A DNA stretch of 32,685 nt from Bacteroidales bacterium (GCA_017395245.1 JAFPVR010000076.1:1-32685), one strand, 5' to 3'. Shown: positions 22,775 to 31,548, counted from the first letter of the stretch. A program made the numbers and translations. Notes: generated from the sequence alone by a model not told the origin.

Positions 22775-24163
22775 ATGGGTATTTCCATGCAAATCCTCGG
22801 CCTTCTGGCCAGCCTGACGTTCCTCGTGGTCACCCACGAGCTCGGGCATTTCACCTTCGCAAAGATCTTCAAGACCCGCGTGGACCAATTCTACGTCTTC
22901 TTCAACCCGGGATTCTCCATCATGAGAATGAAGCGCTTCGACGGGAAGATGCACTTCAGCTTCTTCTCCCGAAAAGCCCCCGAAGAGTGGGCCAACCATC
23001 CCGAATGCACCGAATGGGGACTCGGCTGGCTGCCCCTCGGCGGATACTGCTCCATCAACGGCATGGTGGACGAAACCACCAAGGCTTCCGACCTGAGCAG
23101 CGAGGTGCATCCGTGGGAGTTCCGCGCGAAACCCGCGTGGCAGCGCTTCTTCATCATCATCGGCGGCGTGCTCGTCAATTTCCTCACAGCTATCATTATA
23201 TATATATTAATGTGTTTCACGTGGGGCAACGACTACATTCCGCTCAGCAGCGCCAAATACGGCCTCGAATTCTCGCAGGAGATGCTCGATGCCGGCTTCC
23301 AGAACGGTGACAAGGTGCTGATGGTCGATACCACGCACCCGCAAACCCTTGGCGACTTCGCTAACACTGTGCTCCTCGACAACGTGAAGACCGTGACGGT
23401 GGAGCGCGACGGGGAAGAGGTGGTCATCGACATCCCGAAGGACCTGCCTCGCAAGGTGGTGGGCGCGGGAAGTTCGTCGCTGTTCTGCAACTACCGCATC
23501 CCGTTCGTCATCGACAGCGTGCTGGCGGGCACCCCGGCGGACCAAGCCGGACTGATGAAGGGCGACTCGCTCGTCGGCATCAACGATTCCGCCATGTTCA
23601 GCTTCTTCGACTACAAGAAAGTTTTCAACGAGAACAAGGGCAATGAACTCCAGATTGACTACATGCGCGGCGACAGTCTCTGCCACGCGAACGTCACCCT
23701 CGACACGCTCGGCAACATCGGCGTGGCCTACAAGCAGCCAGCCGACTTCTTCGAGGTGGTGCATGTGGACTACACTTTCTGGCAGTCCATCCCGACCGGC
23801 GTGAAACAGGGATTCACCACGTTGGGCAACTACGTCAAGCAGTTCAAGATCATCTTCACCAAGGAGGGCGCCACGCAGTTAGGCAGCTTCCTGACCATCG
23901 GCAGCATTTTCCCGAAAGTTTGGGATTGGTATCGTTTCTGGAGCATGACCGCGCTTCTCGGCATCATCCTCGCCTTCATGAACATCATCCCGATTCCCGG
24001 CCTCGACGGCGGCTACATCCTCTTCATCCTCGTGGAGATGATCACCGGCAAGAAGCCCAGCGACAAGTTCCTGAGCGTCGCCAACACCATCGGCTTCGTC
24101 CTGCTCATCGCCCTGATGGTATATGCGTTAGGACTGGACTTCCGACGGTTCATCTTCAAATGA
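22775..24163 (+). CDS. rseP: Site-2 (RIP) zinc metalloprotease
   Basis: The protein is 462 aa from ATG 22775, since upstream codons fall in the heptamer repeat. The first membrane helix carries HELGH (21-25; HExxH zinc motif). FLTAIIIYILMCFTW is the second helix. A PDZ-like region spans about 180-330 (FVIDSVLAGTPADQAGLMKG, DSLVGIN). The C-terminal helices include NIIPIPGLDGG, with the LDG zinc ligand near 410-412. Family members cut membrane-anchored anti-sigma factors inside the membrane after a first cleavage. The likely target here would be an ECF sigma/anti-sigma pair elsewhere. Length and topology are normal. Confidence 0.94.
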   Translation: MGISMQILGLLASLTFLVVTHELGHFTFAKIFKTRVDQFYVFFNPGFSIMRMKRFDGKMHFSFFSRKAPEEWANHPECTEWGLGWLPLGGYCSINGMVDETTKASDLSSEVHPWEFRAKPAWQRFFIIIGGVLVNFLTAIIIYILMCFTWGNDYIPLSSAKYGLEFSQEMLDAGFQNGDKVLMVDTTHPQTLGDFANTVLLDNVKTVTVERDGEEVVIDIPKDLPRKVVGAGSSSLFCNYRIPFVIDSVLAGTPADQAGLMKGDSLVGINDSAMFSFFDYKKVFNENKGNELQIDYMRGDSLCHANVTLDTLGNIGVAYKQPADFFEVVHVDYTFWQSIPTGVKQGFTTLGNYVKQFKIIFTKEGATQLGSFLTIGSIFPKVWDWYRFWSMTALLGIILAFMNIIPIPGLDGGYILFILVEMITGKKPSDKFLSVANTIGFVLLIALMVYALGLDFRRFIFK

Positions 24164-24181
24164 TGAATGATGAATGTAGAA
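24161..24181. repeat. Heptamers at the rseP stop codon (TGATGAA)
   Basis: TGATGAA, TGATGAA, TGTAGAA start exactly at the TGA stop of rseP. On the minus strand a similar series (TAATGAA, TGAAGAA, TGTAGAA) follows the stop of the 9178 gene at 9150-9170. Confidence 0.55.
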
Positions 24182-24185
24182 TATG

Positions 24186-24350
24186 TTCCTTGAGCAGCCT
24201 CGAAGAGGCAACACGCGCGAAGCGCAATTAACCCCACACAAGGCGAAGCCGTAGTGTGGGGCACTTGAGCAGCCCATTCCCCTCAACCACCCCGGCCTAT
24301 CGGCCACCCCTCCAGAGGAGGGGAATAGGGGTGCCCGAAGGGCAGGTGGT
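24186..24350. repeat. Dispersed GC-rich hairpin module, copy C
   Basis: TTCCTTGAGCAGCCTCGAAG, GCGCGAAGCGCAATTAACC and a CCCCACAC...GTGTGGGG hairpin, then CCACCCC...CCCCTCC/GGAGGGG...GGGTGCCC. It is the same as copy A but with the two sub-blocks in the opposite order. It fills the gap between rseP and nadA. Confidence 0.8.
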
Positions 24351-24371
24351 TACAACGAAACATCAGACAAT

Positions 24372-25291
<920 letters not shown>

Positions 25292-25292
<1 letters not shown>

Positions 25293-25347
25293 ACTTGAGA
25301 CGTAAGACTTAAGACTTAAGACTTGAGACTTGAGATTTAAGACTTTT
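25292..25347. repeat. Heptamer array of GACTTAA/GACTTGA type after nadA
   Basis: Eight 7-bp units start at the G of the TAG stop: GACTTGA, GACGTAA, GACTTAA x2, GACTTGA x2, GATTTAA, GACTTTT. The unit is the same as after pyrF. Confidence 0.85.
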
Positions 25348-25348
25348 T

Positions 25349-25382
25349 TGGGAATCTGGAAGGATTCCCATTTCTTGTTTTT
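25349..25382 (+). terminator. Terminator of nadA
   Basis: TGGGAATC/GATTCCCA, 8-bp stem with a 6-nt loop (25349-25370), followed by TTTCTTGTTTTT. It is preceded by the heptamer array. Confidence 0.8.
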
Positions 25383-25429
25383 AACAGCCTATTAATTTAC
25401 AAAGATGGCCTTTCGGCCAATCTTTCGCG

Positions 25430-25745
25430 TCCCTACCCCGCCCTTCGGGCACCCTTACCGAGGAAGGAGAATTGGGGACGACCGCTATTGTTGTCGGATT
25501 CAGGAAGCAATGGCTGGCCACGGCACAATTCCCCTTCTTTTTAAGAAGGGGTGGCCGAAGGCCGGGGTAGTAATATAAAACATCTTCCTTAAGCAGCCCA
25601 TTCCCCTCCTCTGGAGGGGTGCCCGAAGGGCGGGGTGGTAAGGCTAAACGCGCAAGGCACATATAACCCCACACAAGGGCGTCAGCCGCAGTGTGGGGCG
25701 CAGCGGCGACTCGCGAGGCAAGCGTGTCGGAGACACGCCACAATA
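25430..25745. repeat. Dispersed hairpin modules, copy D (composite)
   Basis: Two GC-rich blocks of CGCCCTTCGGGCACCC and AAGAAGGGGTGGCCGAAGG type lie up to about 25570. Then come CTTAAGCAGCCCATTCCCCT, CCTCTGGAGGGG, a CCCCACAC...GTGTGGGG hairpin and a GTGTCGGAGACAC palindrome (25726-25738). The stretch 25383-25828 contains no gene I would support; long frames on the minus strand are low-complexity readings of the repeat. Confidence 0.75.
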
Positions 25746-25828
25746 ATCGAAAAAACAACACTCACCACGACCACGTCACCGACATTGACACCGCAAAAAC
25801 GACACCGCCAACCTAAACCAAAAATTTG

Positions 25829-25836
25829 TATCTTTG
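25829..25836 (+). promoter_or_regulatory. pepD -7 element (TATCTTTG)
   Basis: TATCTTTGC lies 50 nt before the pepD ATG and just past the repeat block. Confidence 0.65.
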
Positions 25837-25886
25837 CGCGGCATTTTAAATGCGAGATCTTATTTCAAACATAAAAAATTAAAGCA

Positions 25887-27341
25887 ATGAATCAAGAACT
25901 TTTGAATCTGTATCCCAAAGGATTATGGGACATCTTCGGACACATTTGTGACGCCCCCCACCCTTCCAAACACGAAACCGCCGTGGTGAAATGGTATCAG
26001 GAATGGGCCAAAGAGAACAACATCGATGTTGTGCAAGACGAGACCGGCAATCTGCTCTTCTCCGTCCCCGCCACTCCCGGCTTCGAGAACCGCACGCCCG
26101 TTGTGCTGCAAGCCCACTGCGACATGGTGCCGCAAGCCGACAGCGACAAGAAGCACGACTTCTTGACCGACCCCATCGAGCCGATCATCGACAACGGCTG
26201 GGTGCGCGCCAACAAGACCACCCTCGGTGCTGACGACGGCATCGGCGTGGCTGCCGCTCTGGCCGCCATCACCGATCCCAACTGCCAACACGGCCCCATC
26301 GAGGTGCTCGTCACCATCGACGAGGAGACCGGCATGACCGGCGCCTTCGGTTTGAAACCCGGCTTCGTGAAGGGCAAGATCCTCATCAACCTCGACTCTG
26401 AAACCGAGGGCGAAATGTATGTGGGTTGCGCCGGCGGTCTGGACGCCAACTTCAACCGCAAATACACTACCGTTGCCACGCCCGCTGGCATGAAGGGCTA
26501 CAAGCTCTTCGTCACCGGTCTGCACGGCGGTCACTCCGGCATGGACATCCACCTCGGTCGCGCCAACGCCAACAAGATTGCCACCCGCTTCCTGCAGAAA
26601 GTCGTCCGCAACTTCGGCGGCTGCGTCGCTTGCATCAACGGCGGCGGTCTGCGCAACGCCATCCCGCGCGAGGCTACAGCCATCCTGACCGTTCCCGCTG
26701 CAAAAGCTACTGAATTCGAGGCATTTGCCAAGGAGTTTGAAGCTATGGTGAAAAACGAGTTCGCCCTCACCGAGGAAGGTCTCAGCCTCACCGTGACGGC
26801 TGTGGACGCTCCCGCTCAGGTCATCGAACCCAAGGCTCTGAACCAATTCCTGAACATGATTTTTGCTATCCCGAACGGTGTGCAGCGCATGAGCGACTCC
26901 ATGCCCGGCTTGGTGGAGACCTCCAACAACCTGGCCAACTTCGTCGCCGAGAACGGTGAGATGAGCGCCAAGTGCTTGATGCGCAGCAGCGTGAACAGCG
27001 CGAAGGAAGCTCTGGGCGAGAAGATGGTTGCCATCGCTGAGCTGGCCGACTGCGGCATTGAGCTCACCGGCGCCTATCCTGGCTGGAACCCCAACATGAA
27101 GAGCCCCATCATGAACACCTGCATGAAGGTCTATAAGGAGAAATTCGGCAACGATCCCAAGGTGATGGCCATCCACGCCGGTCTGGAATGCGGCCTCTTC
27201 GGCGTCTGCTATCCCGACTGGGACATGGTCTCCTTCGGCCCGACCATCGAGCACCCGCACTCCCCCGTCGAGCGCGTCAACATCGAAAGCGTCGGCAAAT
27301 TCTACGATTTCCTCGTGGAGGTGCTGAAGAACGTGAAATAA
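25887..27341 (+). CDS. pepD: Cytosolic beta-Ala-His/Xaa-His dipeptidase (M20)
   Basis: A 484-aa M20/M28-type aminoacyl-histidine dipeptidase. Metal and catalytic residues: His77 and Asp79 in LQAHCDMVPQ, the bridging Asp116 in TTLGADDGIGVAAAL, general base Glu146 and adjacent Glu147 in TIDEETGMTGA, Asp170 in LINLDSETEG, and the C-terminal His in FGPTIEHPHSPVERV. The dimerisation/lid domain lies between, with LHGGHSGMDIHLGRANANK. It hydrolyses dipeptides in the cytoplasm. The length is that of full PepD. It ends in a convergent pair with the LytTR gene, with two hairpins between. Confidence 0.95.
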   Translation: MNQELLNLYPKGLWDIFGHICDAPHPSKHETAVVKWYQEWAKENNIDVVQDETGNLLFSVPATPGFENRTPVVLQAHCDMVPQADSDKKHDFLTDPIEPIIDNGWVRANKTTLGADDGIGVAAALAAITDPNCQHGPIEVLVTIDEETGMTGAFGLKPGFVKGKILINLDSETEGEMYVGCAGGLDANFNRKYTTVATPAGMKGYKLFVTGLHGGHSGMDIHLGRANANKIATRFLQKVVRNFGGCVACINGGGLRNAIPREATAILTVPAAKATEFEAFAKEFEAMVKNEFALTEEGLSLTVTAVDAPAQVIEPKALNQFLNMIFAIPNGVQRMSDSMPGLVETSNNLANFVAENGEMSAKCLMRSSVNSAKEALGEKMVAIAELADCGIELTGAYPGWNPNMKSPIMNTCMKVYKEKFGNDPKVMAIHAGLECGLFGVCYPDWDMVSFGPTIEHPHSPVERVNIESVGKFYDFLVEVLKNVK

Positions 27342-27370
27342 TCACGGAAATCAATCCGTTTATAACCGTT

Positions 27371-27398
27371 GTAGAGACGTTGCGCGCAACGTCTCTAC
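27371..27398. repeat. Perfect 28-bp palindrome
   Basis: GTAGAGACGTTGCG and its exact reverse complement abut with no spacer. The arrangement GTAGAGACG...CGTCTCTAC is of the dispersed-palindrome type. It lies 30 nt after the pepD stop. Confidence 0.8.
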
Positions 27399-27423
27399 GG
27401 CGTTATGGATACATACGTTATAC

Positions 27424-27456
27424 AGAGCCGCCACAATGTGACGGCTCTACTGTTTT
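27424..27456 (+). terminator. Terminator-like hairpin for pepD, overlapping the LytTR gene end
   Basis: AGAGCCG/CGGCTCT with inner CAC/GTG, followed by ACTGTTTTTCTT. The T-tract already lies inside the 3' end of the convergent gene. It could also stop that transcript. Confidence 0.6.
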
Positions 27457-28526
27457 TCTTCCGACTCCTTCTTTACCGCGTGATACCCACCCATTTTCTT
27501 GCTCCCCTTGTACGTGACGAGCTCCTGCTTGCGAAGCTCTGCCAGGCAGCGTTCCACCGTGGTCGGGGAGAATTGTGTGTTTTCGGCAATTTCCTTGGTC
27601 TGGCTGCCCGCGTGCTCCTTGATGTACTGAAGCACAGTGTCTGTCTTTTCCTGCGAAGGTTTGACGGGTTTCCGTCTCTTACGGTTTTGTTTGGGAGGTT
27701 TCATGGTCTCCTGCCCCTTGGAGGTGAGGAGGTAGAGGGCGATCTGTCCGGGAGCCTGGTCAAGGTACTTGGGCTCGATGGCGAAGGAGAGCGGTTCTTT
27801 CTGCCAAGGTAGCCGTTTCATGAACACTTCAGTGCCGTTGCAGGATTGGATGTATCGGTAAGGGATCAGCAACGTGTTGGAAACGCGCACAAACTCCTCA
27901 GAGCCAAACAGTTGCTCAAGATACTTCATGGATCCGTAGCGGGTGTAATATAGGTCGTCCTGCGTCACGTAGATGCGGTTGTAGTTCCCGTCCTGCTGAC
28001 AATAGTAGATGTTGTCCCTGGGAATGAGGCGCGCATTGTGCTCTTTGTCGGACACGTCCAGTAGCCGGGCATCCTGATAGACAATCTGCACCTCCTTGTC
28101 CAGCGCTTTCTGTAGCTCTTGCCTTTCGCGGAAGATAAACGGGAAAGTGTTTAAGGCCACGTTTCGAATCGTTAAAAGTTTAAAATAATGGGAAAAAAAA
28201 CGGAAAGCTCCGATTTCTCCAATTATCGCACCATTGCAATACATAATATGGTGATAAGCGATTGCAAAGTCCATTGCTGCGGCTATGATACAAAGGCTGA
28301 CCAATACCACCCAATAAACCACCGGGTGCTTTTTGTGGAGTTTCGGATAGAGAAGGAAATAGTTGGCATACAGGGTAATCAGCAGGATCAGTCCCGCCAG
28401 CAGTTCCCGAGTCGTGCTACCTGCATACGGGCGGAGATAGGTGTTGCGGGCGGAAAACCAAAGCATGTAGGCGCAGAACAGAACGTTCAGCAGGACGATG
28501 ATAATGGTGCGCGTTTGTTTTTTCAT
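27447..28526 (-). CDS. Membrane-anchored LytTR regulator with extra winged-helix domain
   Basis: The protein is 359 aa from ATG 28526. About four hydrophobic helices lie in the first 140 residues (TIIIVLLNVLFCAYMLWF, ELLAGLILLITLYANYFLLY, VVYWVVLVSLCIIAAAMDFA, then FFSHYFKLLTIRNVALNTFP). A short helix precedes a LytTR DNA-binding domain: LIPRDNIYYCQQDGNYNRIY, TRYGSMKYLEQLFGSEEFVR and VSNTLLIPYRYI. After a basic linker (PPKQNRKRRKPVKPSQEKT) comes a winged helix with LQYIKEHAGSQTKEIAENTQ, FSPTTVERCLAELRKQELV. Membrane-LytTR proteins act as one-component sensors. The second DNA-binding domain is unusual. It is divergent from the beta-barrel gene and shares its control region, so regulating it is likely. 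Confidence 0.85.
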   Translation of the reverse strand: MKKQTRTIIIVLLNVLFCAYMLWFSARNTYLRPYAGSTTRELLAGLILLITLYANYFLLYPKLHKKHPVVYWVVLVSLCIIAAAMDFAIAYHHIMYCNGAIIGEIGAFRFFSHYFKLLTIRNVALNTFPFIFRERQELQKALDKEVQIVYQDARLLDVSDKEHNARLIPRDNIYYCQQDGNYNRIYVTQDDLYYTRYGSMKYLEQLFGSEEFVRVSNTLLIPYRYIQSCNGTEVFMKRLPWQKEPLSFAIEPKYLDQAPGQIALYLLTSKGQETMKPPKQNRKRRKPVKPSQEKTDTVLQYIKEHAGSQTKEIAENTQFSPTTVERCLAELRKQELVTYKGSKKMGGYHAVKKESEEKQ

Positions 28527-28551
28527 AACCAAAAGTGTTAAAATCCGGAGG

Positions 28552-28559
28552 CAAAGATA
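28552..28559 (-). promoter_or_regulatory. -7 element (TATCTTTG) of the LytTR gene
   Basis: Minus-strand TATCTTTGC lies 25 nt before the ATG at 28526 and about 40 bp from the duplicated control module. Confidence 0.6.
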
Positions 28560-28598
28560 CACATTATTTCCGTTCAAAGTCCCGTTTCAACCCTTAAA

Positions 28599-28790
28599 CC
28601 CTCTCAATTTCCCGCTTTATTCCGTCTCACATCCACAACCTGGCGGTTTTCGACAATATCTTGATTTTCAATACTATTTTCATCCGTTAATCCTCAAAAT
28701 TCAACCCGCCCGTCATATTTTTGGTTGAGACGGAACATATTTTAGAAATGACGGAATATTTGCGAGCGAAATGATAGTATTTTTGCCGCG
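28599..28790 (+). repeat. 192-bp duplicated control module, copy 1
   Basis: It is nearly collinear with 31576-31767 over the whole length. Shared landmarks at the same offsets: TTGATTTTCA (offset 62), TCCGTTAATCCTCAAA (84), TGAGACGGAACATATTTT (about 127), ATGACGGAATATTT (about 149), TAGTATTTTTGCCGCG (end). A 10-bp inverted pair TTCCGTCTCA (28620-28629) / TGAGACGGAA (28726-28735) brackets the centre. No ORF. Likely a promoter plus operator for the beta-barrel gene. Confidence 0.85.
28778..28785 (+). promoter_or_regulatory. -7 element (TATTTTTG) of the beta-barrel gene
   Basis: TATTTTTGCCGCG ends the duplicated module. It predicts a 5' leader of about 135 nt. Confidence 0.65.
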
Positions 28791-28793
28791 TTT

Positions 28794-28847
28794 TAGGAGC
28801 TGCGGCATTCTTGCCGCAAAAAGTCGCCAGGAATGGCGACACTCCTA
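28794..28847 (+). repeat. Three-way-junction-like inverted repeats in the leader
   Basis: Outer stem TAGGAG/CTCCTA encloses two perfect 6-bp hairpins, TGCGGC-ATTCTT-GCCGCA (28801-28818) and GTCGCC-AGGAAT-GGCGAC (28823-28840). It begins about 9 nt after the -7 element, so it would form the 5' end of the mRNA. It may be a dispersed palindromic repeat or a regulatory leader. Confidence 0.6.
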
Positions 28848-28927
28848 CAAACAGACAAAATAACAGTTGTTATATAGAAGCGGAAAATGAACATGATATG
28901 TCAAACAATCAAACCAAATTATCACAT

Positions 28928-29722
28928 ATGAGAAGAATCCCATTCATCGTATTGTTTGCGATTCTCCTTTCCGTTTCCTACGGACAGGAAAATCGTTCCC
29001 TGTTCCCGGACGGATTCCACATCGGTATCACTGGAGAGGGAAACTTAGCCCAACGAATGACCGTTGTTGCCATCGGGCAGAACTGGCCCGCACCATTGTC
29101 CGACCCTACTTTCGGGTGGCAGGCCGGACTGGAGTTCTCTTACCATTTCGCAAAGTATTACGGAATCTCCGTTGGTTTGAATTTCGGTACAGAGGCGCAA
29201 TGGAAGTTGTGGAGGTGGGACGGTGATGGATATATGCCCATCGGACCTGCAAACGCGCGCATTGCTTTTAATGCGTTTCAAATTCCAATCAAAGCAGAGT
29301 TTCATTATCCCATTTTACAAAGCAATTTTTTCTTCTATGGAGCACTGGGCGTTAACCTGATCAATGTCAGGGAAAGTATTCTGTCCAAAATCATCGGAGA
29401 AAACCTCTTCAGTTGGCATGTTTCTGGCGGTGGTCATTATCCGACATCTCCTTATAAGCACTATTTAGAAGAGTTGGATGGCGACAAAGTACGAGCAGAT
29501 TTGCAACTCAACCTTGGTTTTTACTACAAACTGCCCTATAATGATTTGATTCGCTTCAGCATTCTGGCGAACTATTCGTTTAAGGACACGTTCCATGGAG
29601 AATACACATTCCTGCTAGTGGACAACGCATACGGCGCCTACAGCTACCGTCACAACCATATCGGTTTTGAGCTCGCTTATGTGCACTGTTTCAAAAAGAG
29701 GGCGAAGAAAACATCAAAATAA
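28928..29722 (+). CDS. Outer-membrane beta-barrel protein (porin/OmpA-barrel-like)
   Basis: The protein is 264 aa from ATG 28928, chosen for the signal peptide MRRIPFIVLFAILLSVSYGQ; in-frame ATGs at 28898 and earlier precede it. Alternating strands with Gly and aromatic ends follow: GFHIGITGEGNLAQRM, GWQAGLEFSYHFAKYYGISV, GLNFGTE, FNAFQIPIKAEFHYPI, FFFYGALGVNLINV, LQLNLGFYYKLPYNDLIRFS and HIGFELAYVHCF. This is the eight-to-ten-strand outer-membrane beta-barrel pattern common in Bacteroidetes. No known receptor motif. It is preceded by the duplicated control module and followed 28 nt later by a lipoprotein gene, so the two may form an operon. Confidence 0.8.
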   Translation: MRRIPFIVLFAILLSVSYGQENRSLFPDGFHIGITGEGNLAQRMTVVAIGQNWPAPLSDPTFGWQAGLEFSYHFAKYYGISVGLNFGTEAQWKLWRWDGDGYMPIGPANARIAFNAFQIPIKAEFHYPILQSNFFFYGALGVNLINVRESILSKIIGENLFSWHVSGGGHYPTSPYKHYLEELDGDKVRADLQLNLGFYYKLPYNDLIRFSILANYSFKDTFHGEYTFLLVDNAYGAYSYRHNHIGFELAYVHCFKKRAKKTSK

Positions 29723-29750
29723 GACCTACCACGACAGATATCCTCCTGTT

Positions 29751-30308
29751 ATGAAAAAGGTTTTAGTATTTCTGTCTCTAATTGTGCTATTCCAAGCTTG
29801 TGCCATTATTCATACGCCTGGCTTTAATAGCGGTTACAAACGATTGCCGGCTGACGAGCAAGGGAAGATCTGCTTTGTGAGTTCAATGGATGAAATTCCT
29901 GATCAGAATAACGGAAAAATCATGGCTATCACCGCCAATCAACTGTCTGTCTTGTTGGCTAGAAGCGAAAACACGCTACTATACCTATGGTCACCTCATT
30001 GTTCGAGCAGCGTTTGCATTCCTTTGAAAACCATTCAAGATTTTTGTGACAGCGTGAATCTTAACTTATATGTCTTAACCGAGTATTACACAGATGCATT
30101 CCTGCAGAATGAATTTCTGTCTCGTCCGATGCTGAGTGTCAACGAATTTTACTATAAAACCAGCTATTGTAATTCATACATGAAGCGATTTCTGTCGGAG
30201 TTGATTCCGAAAGACCAACTACAAAGTGTTTCTCACCATCGTTTTCTGCTGTTCACCAACGAGCATTTTGTACAATCGTATGAAAAGATTGAAGATATTA
30301 TTCCTTAA
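29751..30308 (+). CDS. Thioredoxin-like lipoprotein
   Basis: The protein is 185 aa from ATG 29751, where a lipoprotein signal starts (MKKVLVFLSLIVLFQAC; lipid Cys17). After QLSVLLARSENTLLYLWSPHC comes SSSVCIPLKTIQDFCDSV: a strand ending in WSPHC with CSSSVC, like the N-terminal part of thioredoxin-like folds, then 'LNLYVLTEYYTDAF' as the next strand. The cysteines are spaced CxxxxC instead of CxxC, so a redox role is uncertain. Probably on the periplasmic or outer face of the cell envelope. Cotranscription with the barrel gene is inferred from the 28-nt gap. Confidence 0.75.
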   Translation: MKKVLVFLSLIVLFQACAIIHTPGFNSGYKRLPADEQGKICFVSSMDEIPDQNNGKIMAITANQLSVLLARSENTLLYLWSPHCSSSVCIPLKTIQDFCDSVNLNLYVLTEYYTDAFLQNEFLSRPMLSVNEFYYKTSYCNSYMKRFLSELIPKDQLQSVSHHRFLLFTNEHFVQSYEKIEDIIP

Positions 30309-30333
30309 ACAGTCCCGGAGGGAGAAGAGCTTA

Positions 30334-30362
30334 ATAGTAGTGTGTCTCCGACACACTACTAT
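30334..30362. repeat. 13-bp perfect hairpin with TCC loop
   Basis: ATAGTAGTGTGTC / GACACACTACTAT. Its centre GTGTCTCCGACAC is the reverse complement of the palindrome at 25726-25738, and it follows CAGTCCCGGAGGGA similar to the dispersed module, so it belongs to the same repeat family. It lies 25 nt after the lipoprotein stop. Confidence 0.75.
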
Positions 30363-30458
30363 CTCACGACACCACTTTTTCTTATGGTCGTTTTGCTGAA
30401 ATATCAATTGTTGACAAGTTTTTTATGCGGGGAACTCTAATTTGTTCTACAAAAAATG

Positions 30459-30466
30459 TACTTTTG
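30459..30466 (+). promoter_or_regulatory. -7 element (TACTTTTG) of the DUF3791/DUF3990 operon
   Basis: TACTTTTGC lies 20 nt before ATG 30487. Confidence 0.65.
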
Positions 30467-30486
30467 CAATTCAAAAATGAACAACG

Positions 30487-30729
30487 ATGGTTAATATACG
30501 ATCAAATGAAGCATATAGGAAAATCCATTTCGCGGTGATGGCAATTGAAGCCAGTGCGAAGAAGGCTAATATATCTGGCAAGGAGATGTATGAAAGGTTG
30601 AAACATCAAAATCTGATACATCAACGTCTGTTCCGATATTATGACCAACTGCACACCCAAAGTCTTCAATGGGTAGTGTATGACACATTGGAGGCATTGG
30701 AGAATTGGGAAAAGGAGGCAATCAAATGA
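30487..30729 (+). CDS. DUF3791-like small protein, putative antitoxin
   Basis: An 80-aa helical protein: YRKIHFAVMAIEASAKKANI, SGKEMYERLKHQNLIHQRLF, YDQLHTQSLQWVVYDTLEAL. The 'F.v.aIE..A.k..isg.e.y.rL...gli' pattern and immediate coupling to a DUF3990-type gene identify it as DUF3791-like. It overlaps the next gene by 4 bp (ATGA). Such small proteins paired with ADP-ribosyltransferase-like DUF3990 are thought to be antitoxins or accessory factors; that role is inferred here. Confidence 0.75.
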   Translation: MVNIRSNEAYRKIHFAVMAIEASAKKANISGKEMYERLKHQNLIHQRLFRYYDQLHTQSLQWVVYDTLEALENWEKEAIK

Positions 30730-31247
30730 TAACGTTATATCATGGATCAGGCGAGCCGGTGCCTAACCCTTTGGCAAAAGTGGGCAGACGGAATTTGGAT
30801 TTTGGTCGTGGCTTTTATCTGACCAGAATACTTGATCAAGCTGTTTCTTGGGCAAAAGTCGTGTCCAGCAGAAAGGGAAGAAGCGTGAAGCCTGTTGTAA
30901 CTGTTTTCCAGTTCGATGATGAATTGGCGCGAAAAGAGGGTGTCCGTTTGTTGAAATTTGATTCCTATAATCTGGAATGGCTTGAGTATGTGGTTGGCTG
31001 CAGATGTGGTAAGGATGTATCTGATAATTACGACGTTGTGGAAGGCGGTGTAGCCAATGATAATGTTATCGACACCGTTGAAGACTATGAGAAAGGTATC
31101 ATTACCGCAGAACAGGCATTGGGACAACTTCAATATAAAAAGGTGAACCATCAGCTTTGCATACTTAATCAAAATGTGATTGACAACTATTTGAAATTTG
31201 AGAAAACCTTGTTGATAGACAGAGAGGAGGCAGACGATGAGAGATAA
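30726..31247 (+). CDS. DUF3990-like putative ADP-ribosyltransferase toxin
   Basis: A 173-aa protein starting MITLYHGSGEPVPNPLAKVG (ATG 30726, inside the ATGA overlap). LYHGS with His6, then NLDFGRGFYLTRILDQAVSW with the GFYLT segment (29-33), resemble the first two elements (H and Y) of the ADP-ribosyltransferase fold, as in PARP/DarT-like toxins. The third element may lie near YVVGCRCG...NDNVIDTVEDY. The family is linked to toxin-antitoxin-like loci. It lies between two DUF3791-like genes, which overlap it by 4 and 11 bp. AT-rich, probably acquired. The biochemical role is inferred from fold resemblance only. Confidence 0.75.
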   Translation: MITLYHGSGEPVPNPLAKVGRRNLDFGRGFYLTRILDQAVSWAKVVSSRKGRSVKPVVTVFQFDDELARKEGVRLLKFDSYNLEWLEYVVGCRCGKDVSDNYDVVEGGVANDNVIDTVEDYEKGIITAEQALGQLQYKKVNHQLCILNQNVIDNYLKFEKTLLIDREEADDER

Positions 31248-31548
31248 CGTGTTATGGAGAAAGCTGAGCCATATCATTCTGTTACTGGCCGAGTACTTGC
31301 AAATAGACATGGAACGTGCCTTGGACTTGTTCTATTCCACTAAGACATATCAGCAATTATCTGACCCCCGATACGGATTGCAGCTGATGAGTGACCAGTA
31401 TTTGTTGGAGAATGTGTTGGAAGAATTGAGAGAAGATACGACAAAAGAGATTCCCCTGTTCGAACACACCAGTGGGTACGTTGCACCCAAAACGATTACC
31501 GGTTGTGTTGCTGAAGACCCAGCTGGATATAATGAGAATGTGCGATGA
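31237..31548 (+). CDS. Second DUF3791-like protein with C-terminal extension
   Basis: A 103-aa protein. The first 70 residues are helical and follow the DUF3791 pattern (LWRKLSHIILLLAEYLQIDM, ERALDLFYSTKTYQQLSDPR, YGLQLMSDQYLLENVLEEL). A 30-residue tail reads IPLFEHTSGYVAPKTITGC. It overlaps the end of the DUF3990 gene by 11 bp. It differs clearly from the first DUF3791 protein, so the locus has two distinct partners for one toxin-like protein. Confidence 0.7.
   Translation: MRDNVLWRKLSHIILLLAEYLQIDMERALDLFYSTKTYQQLSDPRYGLQLMSDQYLLENVLEELREDTTKEIPLFEHTSGYVAPKTITGCVAEDPAGYNENVR

Noticed and set aside
25381-25761. 126-codon minus-strand frame after nadA
   Set aside because: It reads through the nadA terminator and dispersed hairpin blocks; it has low-complexity Pro/Arg content and no family resemblance.
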